A stretch of DNA of 64,000 bases, taken from the NCBI GenBank assembly GCA_034770075.1, contig CM068385.1, forward strand, positions 58,656,939 to 58,720,938, in the 5' to 3' direction. Positions 42,338-54,775 of the stretch are shown here, in pieces (within the stretch, counting starts at the first letter, position 1; each line of letters opens with the position of its first letter). A program made the translations under genes and the position numbers. Below the pieces are notes generated by a model. It saw only the letters and a program-made list of their open reading frames with translations. It did not search any database and had not been told where the DNA came from. Source of the stretch: Aralia elata. Its lineage: Eukaryota; Streptophyta; Magnoliopsida; Apiales; Araliaceae.

Positions 42338-43640
42338 ATGCCAAGGGGAAGGCCACGTAACCGACAAGTCGAAGAGTCAGAAAGTGAGGTTGGAGACCAA
42401 ACCAACCCAATGAGAATGTTCGCGGAAATGCTGGCTGAGGCTATGCAATCCAGACCACCACCTGAGAGAACCCAAGCTGCAGCTGAGCCAACGCATCATC
42501 TGGCAAACTTTAAAGATTTCAAATTGGTCAGACCACCTGAGTTCAAGGGAACTCTTAACCCAATCGAGGCGCAGACCTGGATAGAAGAGATAGAGAAGGT
42601 CTTTGAAGTGGCAAGGGTGGCAGAGGAACAGAAAACAAGTTTTGCCACTTTCATGCTAAAAGGAGAAGCCAACTATTGGTGGAAGGCCAACAGAGGCCGA
42701 GTGGAAGAAGGCACTGTCGCTTGGGATCGTTTTAAGGAAATGTTCGTGGAAAATTACTTTCCAGAAAGCATGAAGCAGGAGATGGAGATCAAGTTCCTAG
42801 AGCTAAAACAAGGGAACATGTCTGTGGCTGAGTACGCGGCTAAGTTTAATGAGTTGGCACGGTTTGCAGCTCACCAAGTCAGCACAGAGGAAAGGAAAGC
42901 TCGTAGGTTTGAGCAGGGGTTGAAAACCATGGTTATACCGTTCTGTGGCGGTATTAAAAATCAGAACATTCGCAGAATTAATGGAGAGGGCAATCATTGC
43001 AGAGGGTGGCAGTGAGGCCCTGGCCAAATACAATCACGAGAAGAAGAAGGGACATGAGGGCCCTAAGGCAGGAAGCAGTGGGGGCAGTAACCCCAACAAA
43101 CGGAAATGGAGTGAGAGCCAATCTTTCGGGAGCAATAAACCCGGAGGAAACCAGTCTGGAGGGGAGGCAAAGAAACCAGGCAGGTGCAATAATTGCGGCA
43201 AGAACCACACCGGGGAATGTTTGAAGGGAAGGAGTGTGTGTTACCGTTGTGGGCAACCGGGGCACATGGCTCCCCAATGTCAGAATAAGCCAAAGGGGGG
43301 ATGTTTTTCATGTGGAGCACCCGACCACCAAATGAGGGATTGTCCGAAGAAGAAAAACGACGCCGGGAGTGGCAACCGAAACAACAACAACAGTGGAAAC
43401 AGCAACCGATTGAACTACGGGCCACCATCCAGTCAAGCCAACAGGCCAACAGCCCGCACGTTCAATATGACCGTCCAGGATGCAATGGAATCCAAGGACG
43501 TGGTGTCAGGTATCATCCCAATCAATGATATAAATGCATATGTGTTATTTGATTCGGGTGCTACTTGCTCTTTTGTTTCCGAAGAATTTGCTAGTCAATT
43601 AAATGTACCTTGTGAAAAGTTAGAACTCCCCTATGAACGT
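42338..43640 (+). pseudogene. Element B gag and start of protease, with frameshifts
   Basis: The start is ATG 42338 (MPRGRPRNRQVEESES). The gag core is visible (FKGTLNPIEAQTWIEEIEKVF, YWWKANRG, FLELKQGNMSVAEYAAKF, ARRFEQGLK). The frame shifts by one near 42935, where the first frame runs into GGIKNQN and stops at 43015. The second frame carries FAELMERAIIAEGG, then one atypical and two regular CCHC knuckles (CYRCGQPGHMAPQC, CFSCGAPDHQMRDC), a low-complexity Asn/Ser stretch and the protease active site FDSGATCSFV near 43550. A further shift near 43640 moves into the pol frame. Compared with the uninterrupted D frame, both shifts look like single-base indels. Confidence 0.9.
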
Positions 43641-45615
43641 AGAAGTAGCCAACAAGGAAATTATCCCCGTAGAATGCATTCATAGGAATTGTTGTGCTGA
43701 ATTGCGAGGATTTAAGCTCAATGTGGATTTGATACCAATTCGACTGGGAGAGTTCGATGTAATCTTGGGAATGGATTGGCTGTCAACCCACGGAGCAGTT
43801 ATTGACTGTAAGAAGAAATGTATACACCTAAAGACTTCTAATAAGTCGAAGGTGGTATTTTATGGCAGCAAATCACCAAAACCATCTTGTTGTCTCACTA
43901 TGATGCAAACAAGGAGATTACTGAAGAAAGGATGCGAGTGTTATTTGGCCCATGTGGTCGATACTCGTCAGGTCGGGGATGAGATGAGTCAAATACCAGT
44001 CGTGAGAGACTTCGTCGATGTCTTTCCCGATGAACTTCCGGGACTGCCGCCGGATAGGGAAACTGAGTTTGTGATCGATTTGGCACCGGGAACCGCACCA
44101 ATATCGAAGCCGCCGTATCGAATGGCACCTGTAGAGATGAAGGAGTTGATGGTGCAACTACAGGAGCTGTTAGATAAAGGTTATATCAGACCAAGTGTGT
44201 CCCCTTGGGGAGCGCCAGTTCTGTTTGTAAAGAAGAAAGATGGTTCTATGCGACTTTGTATCGACTACCGGGAGTTGAACAAAGTTACGATTAAGAATAG
44301 GTATCCGCTTCCTAGAATCGACGATCTGTTTGATCAACTTAAGGGAGCGAAATACTTTTCAAAAATCGACTTAAGAACAGGCTATCATCAGCTGAAGGTG
44401 AGGCAGGAAGATATCCCGAAAACTGCATTCAGAACTCGTTACGGGCACTTCGAGTTTCTGGTAATGTCTTTTGGATTGACGAATGCACCAGCAGCATTCA
44501 TGGATATGATGAACAGAGTGTTCAAGCAGTACTTGGACAAGTTCGTAGTTGTATTCATCGATGACATCTTGGTGTATTCAGAAACAGAGGAGGAGCATGC
44601 TGAACACTTAAGGATCGTATTAGAAGCTCTCAGGAAGGAGAAATTGTATGCAAAGTTTTCTAAGTGTGAGTTTTGGTTGCAGAGGGTACAATTTCTGGGT
44701 CATGTCATCGACAAGAATGGTGTTTCGGTGGACCCAGCAAAAGTAGAGGCGGTTATCAACTGGGAACAGCCGAAGACGCCGACAGAGATCCGGAGTTTCT
44801 TGGGATTAGCGGGATACTATCGGAGATTCATCCAGGATTTTTCAAAGATAGCATCGCCGTTGACCAATCTCACCAGGAAAACAGTCAAGTTTGTTTGGTC
44901 GGAGAAGTGTGAGGAGAGTTTCATGGAGTTGAAGAAGAGACTCAGCCAAGCACCAGTGTTGACCTTACCAGACAACACTGGGGGTTTCGTAGTGTATAGC
45001 GATGCATCACACAAGGGTCTTGGCTGTGTACTAATGCAACACGGCAAGGTCGTGGCGTACGCATCGCGTCAGCTGAAGGATTATGAGAAGGGTTATCCGA
45101 CTCATGACTTGGAGTTAGCAGCGGTAGTTTTCGCCCTGAAGATTTGGAGGCACTACCTATACGGGGAGAAGTGTGAGATATATACAGATCACAAAAGTCT
45201 GAAATATATCTTCACTCAAAAGGAGCTGAACATGAGGCAACGCCGATGGTTAGAATTGATCAAGGACTACGACTATGAAATTTTGTACCATCCGGGCAAA
45301 GCAAATGTAGTGGCTGATGCCTTAAGTAGGAAAGGCAAGGCGAAATTGATGCAGCTGACAGTCCAGGAGGAGTTGATAAGGGACTTTGAACGTCTGGAGC
45401 TGGAAGTTAGGTATCCAATGGAGGGGGACGAAAAGGTGTTCGCCGTGACGGTAGGTCCAACTCTACTGGATAAGATACAGGAGGCTCAAGAATTTGATGA
45501 AGAATGCATTGACATTAAGAAACAATTATCGGAGGGAAAAGCATCGAAGTACAAGGTTGACAGCGCAGGATTGCTGAGATTCGAGGGAAGGATCTGGATA
45601 CCCTATGTACCCAGA
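43641..45615 (+). pseudogene. Element B protease C-terminus, reverse transcriptase and RNase H
   Basis: The frame holds the protease tail (LGEFDVILGMDWL), the RT entry region (FPDELPGLPPDRETEF), RT motifs (LCIDYRELNKVTIKNRYPLP, FSKIDLRTGYHQ, FLVMSFGLTNAPA) and the FIDD active site near 44554-44568. RNase H has VVYSDASHKGLG, THDLELAAVVFALK and IYTDHKSLKY. The catalytic residues expected for RT and RNase H are all present, so only frame disruption argues against activity. A one-base shift in a CCC run near 45612 breaks the link to integrase; the RT frame then stops at 45648. Confidence 0.92.
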
Positions 45616-46891
45616 CCTAAGGGAAGAAATTTTGCAGGAGGCCCATAATACAAGATTTTCGGTACATCCAGGTAGCACCAAGATGTATCAAGATCTTCGT
45701 CAGCATTATTGGTGGCCGCATTTGAAGGGGGAAGTTGCAGAATTCGTCAGCCGGTGTTTAACTTGTCAGAGGATCAAGGCTGAGCACCAACGGCCGAGCG
45801 GATTGTTACAACCCTTAGAGATTCCCGAGTGGAAGTGGGAGCACATCACAATGGATTTTGTGGTGGGACTTCCAACAACGCAAAAAGGTCTAGACGCCAT
45901 CTGGGTGATCGTAGATCGTTTGACCAAGTCTGCCCATTTTCTACCGATCAAGATCAGGTACAAATTGGAACAGCTAACAAAACTTTATGTGAAGGAAATA
46001 GTATCACGACATGGAGTGCCGGTATCTATTGTGTCTGACAGGGATCCGCGCTTCACGTCAAATTTTTGGAGAAGTCTGCAGGAGAGACTGGGAACACAGC
46101 TGAGAATGAGTACGACATATCATCCTCAGACTGATGGTCAAAGTGAGCGAACAATTCAGACTCTAGAGGATATGCTCCGGGCTGTTGTGATGGACTTAAG
46201 TGGCAGTTGGGACGACCATTTACCACTAGTCGAGTTCGCCTACAATAATAGTTACCATGCTAGTATTGGTATGCCACCGTACGAAGCACTATATGGGAGA
46301 AAGTGTCGAACGCCGTTGTGTTGGGATGAAGTTGGTGAACGAAGATTGTTGGGGCCAGAATTGGTACAACAAACCGTGGAAATTATTAAAGTAATAAGAC
46401 AACGGTTAGTAGCAGCCCAGGATCGCCAAAAGAAGTACGCCGACTTACATCGCCAGAAACGAGACTTTGAAGTTGGTAGCTTTGTGTTTCTAAAGGTATC
46501 TCCCTGGAAGGGAAAGATCCGTTTTGGAAAGAAGGGTAAATTGAGCCCTAGGTTCATAGGACCGTTCGAGATCTTGAGGAGAATAGGTGAAGTGGCGTAC
46601 GAGGTAGCATTACCTCCTGAACTTGAGTACATTCACAACGTGTTTCACGTATCAGTGTTGCGTCCGTATAAGCCAGACTACAAGCATGTCATTTCCTATG
46701 AGCCAATTCAAGTCGAGAGAGACTTATCATACGAGGAGATTCCTATTCAAATACTTGATAGGAAGGAACAGAGTCTGAGGAATAAAATAATTCATTCGGT
46801 GAAAGTTCTCTGGAGAAACCACGCGGTGGAAGAAGCTACGTGGGAACTCGAAGAGAAGATGAGAGCTAACTACCCTCAGTTGTTCGAGTAA
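45605..46891 (+). pseudogene. Element B integrase with intact chromodomain
   Basis: The open frame runs from YPDLREEILQEAHNTRF to LFE. The HHCC region (H in EAHNTRF, H in SVHPGS, CLTCQ), core D (MDFVVGLP), D (IVSDRDPRF) and E (GQSERTIQTLEDM) are intact. The C-terminal region with the SVLRPYKPDYKH motif leads into the chromodomain (SVKVLWRNHAVEEATWELEE), which includes the Trp lost in D. The chromodomain marks B as a chromovirus and would bias insertion to particular chromatin, perhaps explaining insertion into other retroelements. It is severed from RT by the frameshift near 45612. Confidence 0.92.
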
Positions 46892-46938
46892 CCTTAGATT
46901 GAAATTCCGAGGACGGAATTTTTATAAGGGGGAGAGGA
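46892..46938 (+). other. Element B hairpin and polypurine tract
   Basis: The perfect hairpin AATTCCG-AGGA-CGGAATT (46903-46920) is followed by TTTATAAGGGGGAGAGGA, whose purine run abuts the LTR start at 46939. The hairpin is conserved in C, D and E with compensatory changes. Confidence 0.85.
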
Positions 46939-49900
46939 TGTAATGTCTGAAAATTTTAAACACTGTATCAAATTTATTCTAATAAATAAAATCCATTTTA
47001 TACATAATTTTTCGAATTGAATTGGATCCAGGTAGGTATTATTATTTAATTATATAAATATACGACCCAATAATTTTCTTGCATCAAAGGGACTCATTAA
47101 TAGTGCGATTTAAATTAGTGGGTTAACCCTAAGAGTTTTAATTGCAAGAAAATTTGGAAAGGAGATTAATAAATAATTTTATCATTATCGGATTTAAATA
47201 ATTCAAATAAAGAATTATAGTGGAAATAAGTATTAACTAATTTAATTATTTGATATTAAAAACATAGTGTTGAGGATTTTAATAACAAGTTGGGCTAGTT
47301 ACTTCTATTCCAATAGACCCAAAATTCATTAAGCCAGCCCAATTCCGCTTATTTCCTTTGTTGGGCCGACCAAGTAGAAAATTTCCCATTAATTAAATCA
47401 ATTGGGCTGAGCCCATTGCCCTAAACCATCTTTGTACCCAGCCGGGTTGGGCCATGGCCACGGGTCGACCCGTTTCCTCCAATATTGGGACAACCGGCAT
47501 GTTAATGAATCAGTAGCAAATCAAATTGGGGGAGGAGGTTTCAGCCGAGCCAAACTCTCAGACCAGTTGCAACCAAGAAATCCTAAGCCCTAGACACCTC
47601 AAATCAAAATCGAGCCTAGCAACCCCAAACCCTCAATCAAACTGTCAGGCGAGCGAGTGACGGGGAAGAGGGACGCCCAGCGTGCGCCGGCGGCGACACG
47701 AAGAAGCCAGCAGTCGAAGTGGGAAAAGGTATCGACGACCGAGCGTAAATTGATCGGACCAACGGGTTGAGGCGCGGCGATTGACTGATGGGAACGCACG
47801 GCTCGAGGGTGCCATCGAAGCTAGCTGGGTGTTGATGGGGCTGATGTGAACGATCGGTTGTTACTCTCTCCTTACCGTCAGGTAATAACCCAGCCTTAGG
47901 ATATTGTCCAAACCAACTGGGTAATTTTTTTTTTTTTTTTTTTTTCTATAAATTGAGACTCCAAGCCCCAAACCCTGAGACTGTCGATCCCTTGGTTTTG
48001 TAAGTTCTCAATTAGAAGTCTAGAGATTCCAAATTAGCAACTTTAGGGTTTGAAATTCGAAAATTTAGAAACCTCAGGGAGAGAAACCCAGCGGGAAGCC
48101 ACTGTGAATGTCCATTTGGGTTAATTATTTTGGGAGGAGAAGGCGGCAAGCAAATCGATCGGCAGGAAGGTATAAATCAGTTCATTCACTTTCTTCTTAT
48201 GCGATTAGGGTTGTGTCGTTCCCCTGTTTTGGGACTGTAATATTGTGGATTTAAACAATATAGTAGTATTGTATTGTATTGGTTGCACTACCTTGGGTAA
48301 TATGGTTCTGAGTATGGTGTTGAAAATAAAACTTTCCCCGGTATTGGGATGTTTGTCTTTACATACTGAATTTAATTGCTCTTTATGTTGGAGGAAAATG
48401 TCCTCTGTATTGGTAAATTAGTCTCTGTATTGGGTTTATGGTTTCTGGAAATTGCTTGATGGTGTTGTGTTGGTTTACTGGACTTAGAGTTCTGGTATTG
48501 TATTATAATTTTGGGTTTAAGAAATCTGGTATCAGTTTGTGTTAAATTGGTTGGATTTGAATTGGGAAGTCTGTATTGTGTGGGGTTAATTGTTTTGCTG
48601 TATTGGATTTACGGTTTTTAGAAAATTGTTTGGTTGTGCTGTGTTGGTGAGACTTTGAATGTTAAGAACCATAAGGTTCGGCAGCCTTGAGCATAAGACT
48701 TGTGCTATTTTGCTACAACCGTTTCAACTAGGCAGCATACCCTTGCCAGTAACATGAGTTTTTAAAACAAAAGCAAAAATTTTATGGGTAATAACGGTTG
48801 GGCTAAGGGGTATGCATAATGAAGTTTAATTGAATTGTTACTATAATCACACAATAAACTAAGGATCAACTAGTAATTGAGTTAATAATTATTTATTATA
48901 ATAAAGATAATAAATATTTAATTATTATTTGACTTAAATAATAATTAAATATGAATAAAGTTAATAAGATAATTATTTATTATTTAATAATAAATAAAGA
49001 TAATAAATATTTAATTTAAATAATAATTAAATATGAATAAAATTAATAAGATAATTATTATTTATTAATATGAATAAACTTAATAAAATAATTATTTATT
49101 ATTTATTTATAAATAATAAATAATAAATAAATATAAAGTTAATAAATAATTGGTTATCCTTTTCCCAATAAATGATAAATAAAGGTGGTAAATATCTAAC
49201 CATTTAGTTAATACTAATTAGTTATGAATATAACTAATAAGGATAACAATTACTTAATCATTAATGAAATAATGATTAAGTATGAGGGAAATTAACAGGT
49301 TAATTCTGACCCTTAATAAATAATGATAATAGACACTTATGTATTAATTAAATATATTAAGTGTGGGTAGAATCAATACAGTAAGTATTTAATTAATAAG
49401 GAACAAGAGTAATAATTACTAAATTACCCCTAGGGTAAATAGTAATTAAGAGTAAACTAAATAAATGATCAATGGTTTTCTGTTATCTTTAAACCAAAAT
49501 AAATTTATTTTATAAATAATAAATAAAGTTTGTTAAACCATACCTAGATACTATTAAAGGAAATAAATTGAGTATTCAAATGATAGTGACCATGATCTAT
49601 TATTATAGCTAAGGGTCATTAATAAATTTTCGTTTAACTAATGTTAAATGGTAATTAATTATAGATTGTGAATTCTTTATTTGCTAAGTAAATATTATAA
49701 TCAAGTGTGCCAAGATACAATCATGTTATAATAATTGATAAATCGACTTTACCCGATGATAGGTCACTCGAGAACAATTAATTAAAGCTAAGAATTAAAA
49801 TTGTAGCTGAGCAAACAGGCAAGTTTCTAACCCTAAACTTCTTACATTATTGCAAGTTCTTCTTTACTCAACTTTTACATTGAGCAAATTTCTAAGCCTT

Positions 49901-50857
49901 ATGCACTATTTCTAATTCGTGCAAAAAGGTATATATATATACTGTTGCAAGTTATTCTTTAAGCTTGAGTTTTTATCTCCAAGCATGCCTTAAGTGGTCT
50001 AATTACTTTCAAAATTATTCCACATCTGTATATTTATTGACATTCGCACTCGTGCATTTGAAATTCGTATATTTAAATTCAGGAATTTATAAACCATTCA
50101 TGGTTAAGTCTGAACCCTTGTTCGGTCAGACAAAGTATGTGAAATTTATAAAAGCTATCCGAACCAATCAATGGTGAGGATTCTTAGACTGTATGAACAC
50201 CCCTTTATTTATAGGGGAGTACCCCACGTACCGTATATAAGGTACAAATAGCAGAATTAAATGTTATGCATATACATAGGGTACGCGAGGCTGATCCCCT
50301 CAAGTACGTTATTCTGTAGCCAGTAACCAGAGGGTCAACCAGCTATTGACTCCTCTGGAAGTTATCGTTCAAAGTCTATTTGACTATCAATTGTTCTAAA
50401 AGCATTTAATGTTCTTGCTTCTGATTATTCTATTGTTGAAATCCTTTTAATATTCCTTCATCATGATATATCTTTATTGTTGCACTTTAAACTTGCTGGG
50501 CAAACTCGTTGCTCATTCTTGCTATATCATGACTTCATTGCAGCTAAACCCGAGACGTCAGGGAAGAACAAAGGAAAAGAAAAGATGAAATGATAGACTT
50601 CTCGTAGCAGACTTTAGATTCATGTGTTAGTTAATTACTGTTAATGTAATTTAAACCCTGATAGCTACTTAGGGTATGGATTGTGTAAATGTTTAAGGTT
50701 AATCGTATTCTGGGACTAGTAACACCTTGTAAATGAACAACGTATGTTTATTATATTCCGCACTTTTAGATATCATATATTGTTAAAGGTGAATGTTTGT
50801 ATTGGATCGTGATGACCAGATCCGGGTATTTGGAGACCCGAATTTGGGGGCGTCACA
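46939..50857 (+). repeat. 3' LTR of element B
   Basis: It matches 36959-40879 with very few differences, mainly in homopolymers and AT-rich repeats. The TATA-like box is at 47947-47954. It ends GGGGGCGTCACA and is separated by only CTTTT from the inverted 3' LTR of C. Confidence 0.95.
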
Positions 50858-50862
50858 CTTTT
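50858..50862. other. Target-site duplication CTTTT, copy 2 of 3 (between B and C)
   Basis: These five bases are both the right duplication of B and the left duplication of C. The next base is the first of the C LTR (TGTGACG). Confidence 0.9.
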
Positions 50863-52659
50863 TGTGACGCCCCCAAATCCGGGTTTCCTAACCTCGAATT
50901 CGGTGCTCACGATACTCAACGACAATCATACTTTCTAACTAAATGCGGAATAATAAACATACATTGTTTATTGAAATAATAATAAAGTCTTACAATCTTG
51001 GTCCCAAGGTTCTTTAACCTTAACATAAAACGTACCCTTAATACAATAAAATGTTCACTTAATCAAACAACATTCAAGAATAACTAGTACATAGGCACTA
51101 TCGGGCATCTATTCTTGCACCTTCCCTTTTCCTTTGTCTCCTTTAGACGATTCTGCCTTAACTGAAATAAAGATCATGATATAGCAAGGGTAAGCAACTA
51201 GTTTGCTTAGCAAGTTTATACACAAGGGAGATATATCATGAATAGACGGAAATTTCGCTTTCAATGTTCAACAACAGTATAGAATTGTGAAGAAATATGA
51301 ATTATCAGTCAACAGTTGAATATTCAAATAACTGAATGCCAATTACTGAGTGGTTTGAAATAACCAAGGACGTTTTCCAAGGTTCTCAGCATGTAAGCTG
51401 GACCTCTTAAAAAGTTTTGGTAATCGAGGGGATCAGCCTCTCATACCCCGTGATTTATGCATAAACACTTAATAACCAACATTGATATCATGCCTTAAAC
51501 AAGTTTATCCTTTTCTCAGCCAAGAGTTCTTACCATAGCAATTTAATAAGAACAGCTTTTAAAATACCATTGTCTTAACCAATTTAGACATGCTGGATCT
51601 AGCTGATACAAATAGCATAGATCTATCTCATAAACAATTCATACTTGAAAGAACTTTAATTAAATTTACAGTTCAATCATAATAGGATAGGAATTCAATT
51701 GCACAAGGTGCGAATCTCAATAATCAGTATAGATATGAATAATCGACAATAATTATTCACTAACATGCTTCGAAAATAATAACTCGAGATTGAGTTAGGG
51801 AAACTTGCCTGTTTGCTCAGCTACAAATAAATCTTAGCTTTAACTAATTGATCTTGGATAACCTATCAGTTGATAAAGTCGGTTTATCCATTAGCATTGC
51901 ATAACTGTATATCGATACACTCACTTATGCTATCTATTTAACAATTAAGCAAATCACATAACACGCATAAGTAAATAAACTATAGTAAATCCTATAAGAC
52001 ACTTAATTGACTTTTAGGTTGATGGTTTAATTAATTGACCATTTATCCTTTAGGTAATAAACACTTATTAAACCCTTAAACAATTAATTAAATTGTTTAA
52101 TTAATTAATATCACTTTTTCTTAAGTAATATTCAATTTATTATAATTGTTTAGTTAATGTGTTATTTAAAATCTCCTTATTTTACTAGCTTTATCCTTAT
52201 TTAATTACTATTTAATATTTGTTAAACAGTAATTAATTAATTATCTGTAGTTATTAATAATAGTAATTAATAACCAATAATAATCAAATCATCAATTTTA
52301 ATCGTCTTTAATTATTATTTAAGATTAAGCAATAATTAATTAGGTTTAGTTATTATTTAAAGCTAATCAAATAGTAAATAATTAATTAGTGAGTAAGAGT
52401 TACCTTTAGTTATTATCTAAAAATAAATAATAACTAATTAGGTTTATTCATCATTTAAAGTTAATCAAAGAATTATAAATGAACTTATCTCTAGTTATTA
52501 TTTAATAATAATAACCAATTAGATTTATTTATTATTGAAAGTTAATCAATAATTAAATAATTAATTTACAATTCTTAATCATTGTTTAAAATAAATAACT
52601 AATTTATTATATATGGAAAATATAATAGCATATAAGGCTATTATTTTATTACTTTTATT

Positions 52660-53030
52660 CATACTTAATTATTAGTCAAAAATAATCAAATATTTATTTT
52701 ATTTATTATTCATCGATAAATGATAAATAATTATTTTACTAATTTATTCATATGTAATTATTAATTAAATATTTATTATCTTTATTTATTATTTATTGAT
52801 AAATAATAAATAATTACTTTATTAATTTTATTAATACTTAATTATTTTTAATTAAACAATAATTAAATATTTATTATCTTTATTTATTATTTATGATAAA
52901 TAATAAATAATTACTTTATTAATTTCTATTTATACTTAATTATTATTTAATCTTAGTTAAATAATAATTAAATATTTATTATCTTTATTTATTATTTATT
53001 GATAAATAATAAATAATTATTTTGTTTACT
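52660..53030 (-). repeat. AT-rich tandem array in the C LTR
   Basis: About four units of 80-95 bp share TTAAATATTTATTATCTTTA and TGATAAATAATAAATAATTA. Units 2-4 are most alike. It is the counterpart of the weaker array in the B LTRs. Confidence 0.8.
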
Positions 53031-53795
53031 TTACTAGTTAGTTATAATAACTAATTTATTTGCAGGTATATTATTAGCTTCAAACCACTATTTGAGCCAA
53101 TGTTCAAACCTTGCAACTTTCATTTCAACCTAACAAAGTTATTACCCAACGTAATAGGCAACAAATCCTAATAGATTATAGCAATACTGAATTGGAATTC
53201 TGTACCCATCCCAAACGGAAAACAAAAGAAACCCAAATTGAAGTTCTTCAACATACAGAGGTTTTAAACCCAAGCAATTTAACACAACACCAGATTTCTA
53301 AATCCAATAGACCAACACAATACCATAGCAGATTTGCAACCCAGACAAGAACAACCTAATACAATAATATACAGGGTGTAACTTGAATCAAACAAACTAT
53401 CACAGTGATACAACCCAACACAGTGATACAAACGAACCCAATTGGTAACATAATACAATACCAGATGCTCAAATTCAAACAAAACAATATAATTAAATCC
53501 CAAACAATGTATATTAAAATCAATATTATCGGTTGCTACAATAGTTTCTCAATTCCAGCGATACAACCACAATCGACAACCCAAATTCCAATTACATAAG
53601 GAAGAAAATTTATACACAACCTAAAAATTAAACTATCACAGTGGCTCAGACATCCCATTGCCATATCTTGGGTTCGATCGGCTAATTGTCTTTCTTCACT
53701 GCGACTTGCTTTCCTCTCTCTAATTTACAATTTCTCTCGCCCTAATTTGAAATCCTCTAATAACAGCAGCTAACTAGGGTCTGGGGAAAGGCTTC

Positions 53796-53803
53796 AATTT
53801 ATA
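53796..53803 (-). promoter_or_regulatory. Putative TATA box in the C LTR
   Basis: TATAAATT on the minus strand, in the context AGTATAAATTGAAGCC, corresponds in position to the TATAAATTGAG of the B LTR. Confidence 0.5.
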
Positions 53804-54727
53804 CTAGAAATTTTTCCCAAATTGGTTTGGGTATTACCTAACTGGCCGGCTAAGGACCATCGGTTGGAGGGAGGGGTCGTCCGGTCGTTCCCATCGAGTC
53901 AACTGACATCGTCGGCAGCCCTCGAGCCACACGTGCCCTCACCGGTCGCGTCGCCGGATTTCAGGGACCCTTGGTCCGTTGATGGCAGCTTGGTCGCTCA
54001 CGCCGATTCCCCGCTTAGCCCGCTGGTCTCCCTTTACGCCGTCGGTCGACTCGAGCCGGCGATTGACAGCTTCGATTCTCCCTCCCATCTCTGGCTCGTC
54101 TGATTCGATTGATGGGGTTTGGGTTTTCCCCCTTTTGCTCGACTGTTTCCCCAATTCGATTTTACTGATTTGAACTGAGGTTTGATTTTTTTGTTGGGTT
54201 CGGTTTTCCTCCAAATCAGTTGGACCGACCCAGATGAAATTAGCTAAACCGACTAGACTAACCCGGCTGGAAGGAAAGAGGATGGGCTCAACCAATAGTT
54301 GGGCCGGCTGAAAATAATTAAAACAAAGTGGCCCAAAAGGAAATACAAAGGATTTGGGCTTAGTCCAATTAAAAGAAAAAAACAAAATGGTCCAATTAAA
54401 TTAACCACCTTGTACTTCTAATATTTTAAATAACTAACCCATTAATTTATTTATTTAAAATATTTATTTTAACCATAATTCTTTACTCGAATTATTTAAT
54501 CCGATAATGATAAAATTATTTATTAATTCCCCAAATTTTCTTGCCAAACAAAAGTTAGGGTTAACTCATTAATTTATTCAACTACTAGTGAGCCCCTTTA
54601 AGGCAAAGAAAATTATTGGGCCATGTATTAAATAATACTACCTACATAGATTCAATTAAATTATATAAAATGAATTTTATTTATCAAAATAAATTTAATA
54701 CAATGTTTGAAAATTCCTGGACATTAC

Positions 54728-54775
54728 ATCCTCTCCCCCTTATAAAAATTCCGTCCTCGGAATTTCAATCTAAGG
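54728..54775 (-). other. Element C hairpin and polypurine tract
   Basis: The purine tract (minus strand AAGGGGGAGAGGA) abuts the LTR at 54728. The hairpin AATTCCG-AGGA-CGGAATT is at 54747-54764, identical to B. Confidence 0.85.

Larger units (their letters stand above)
36959..50857 (+). mobile_element. Element B: chromovirus (Tekay/Del-like), nearly complete, plus strand
   Basis: The element is 13.9 kb: LTRs of 3921 and 3919 bp, tRNA-iMet-type PBS, a coiled-coil ORF, gag, protease, RT, RNase H, integrase with chromodomain, hairpin and PPT. The LTRs are almost identical, so this is probably the youngest insertion here. Three frameshifts (near 42935, 43640 and 45612) break the polyprotein; these are mutations or assembly errors. 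Target duplication CTTTT. Confidence 0.95.
50863..54727 (-). repeat. 3' LTR of element C
   Basis: Read on the minus strand it starts TGTAATGTCC (54727) and ends GGGGGCGTCACA (50863), like B. It contains the GAGGCTGATCCCC block (51426-51440), an AT-rich tandem array (52660-53030), a TATA-like box (53796-53803) and a GC-rich stretch (about 53840-54110). It is 3865 bp. Open frames in the GC-rich part have no recognised domain. Confidence 0.93.
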
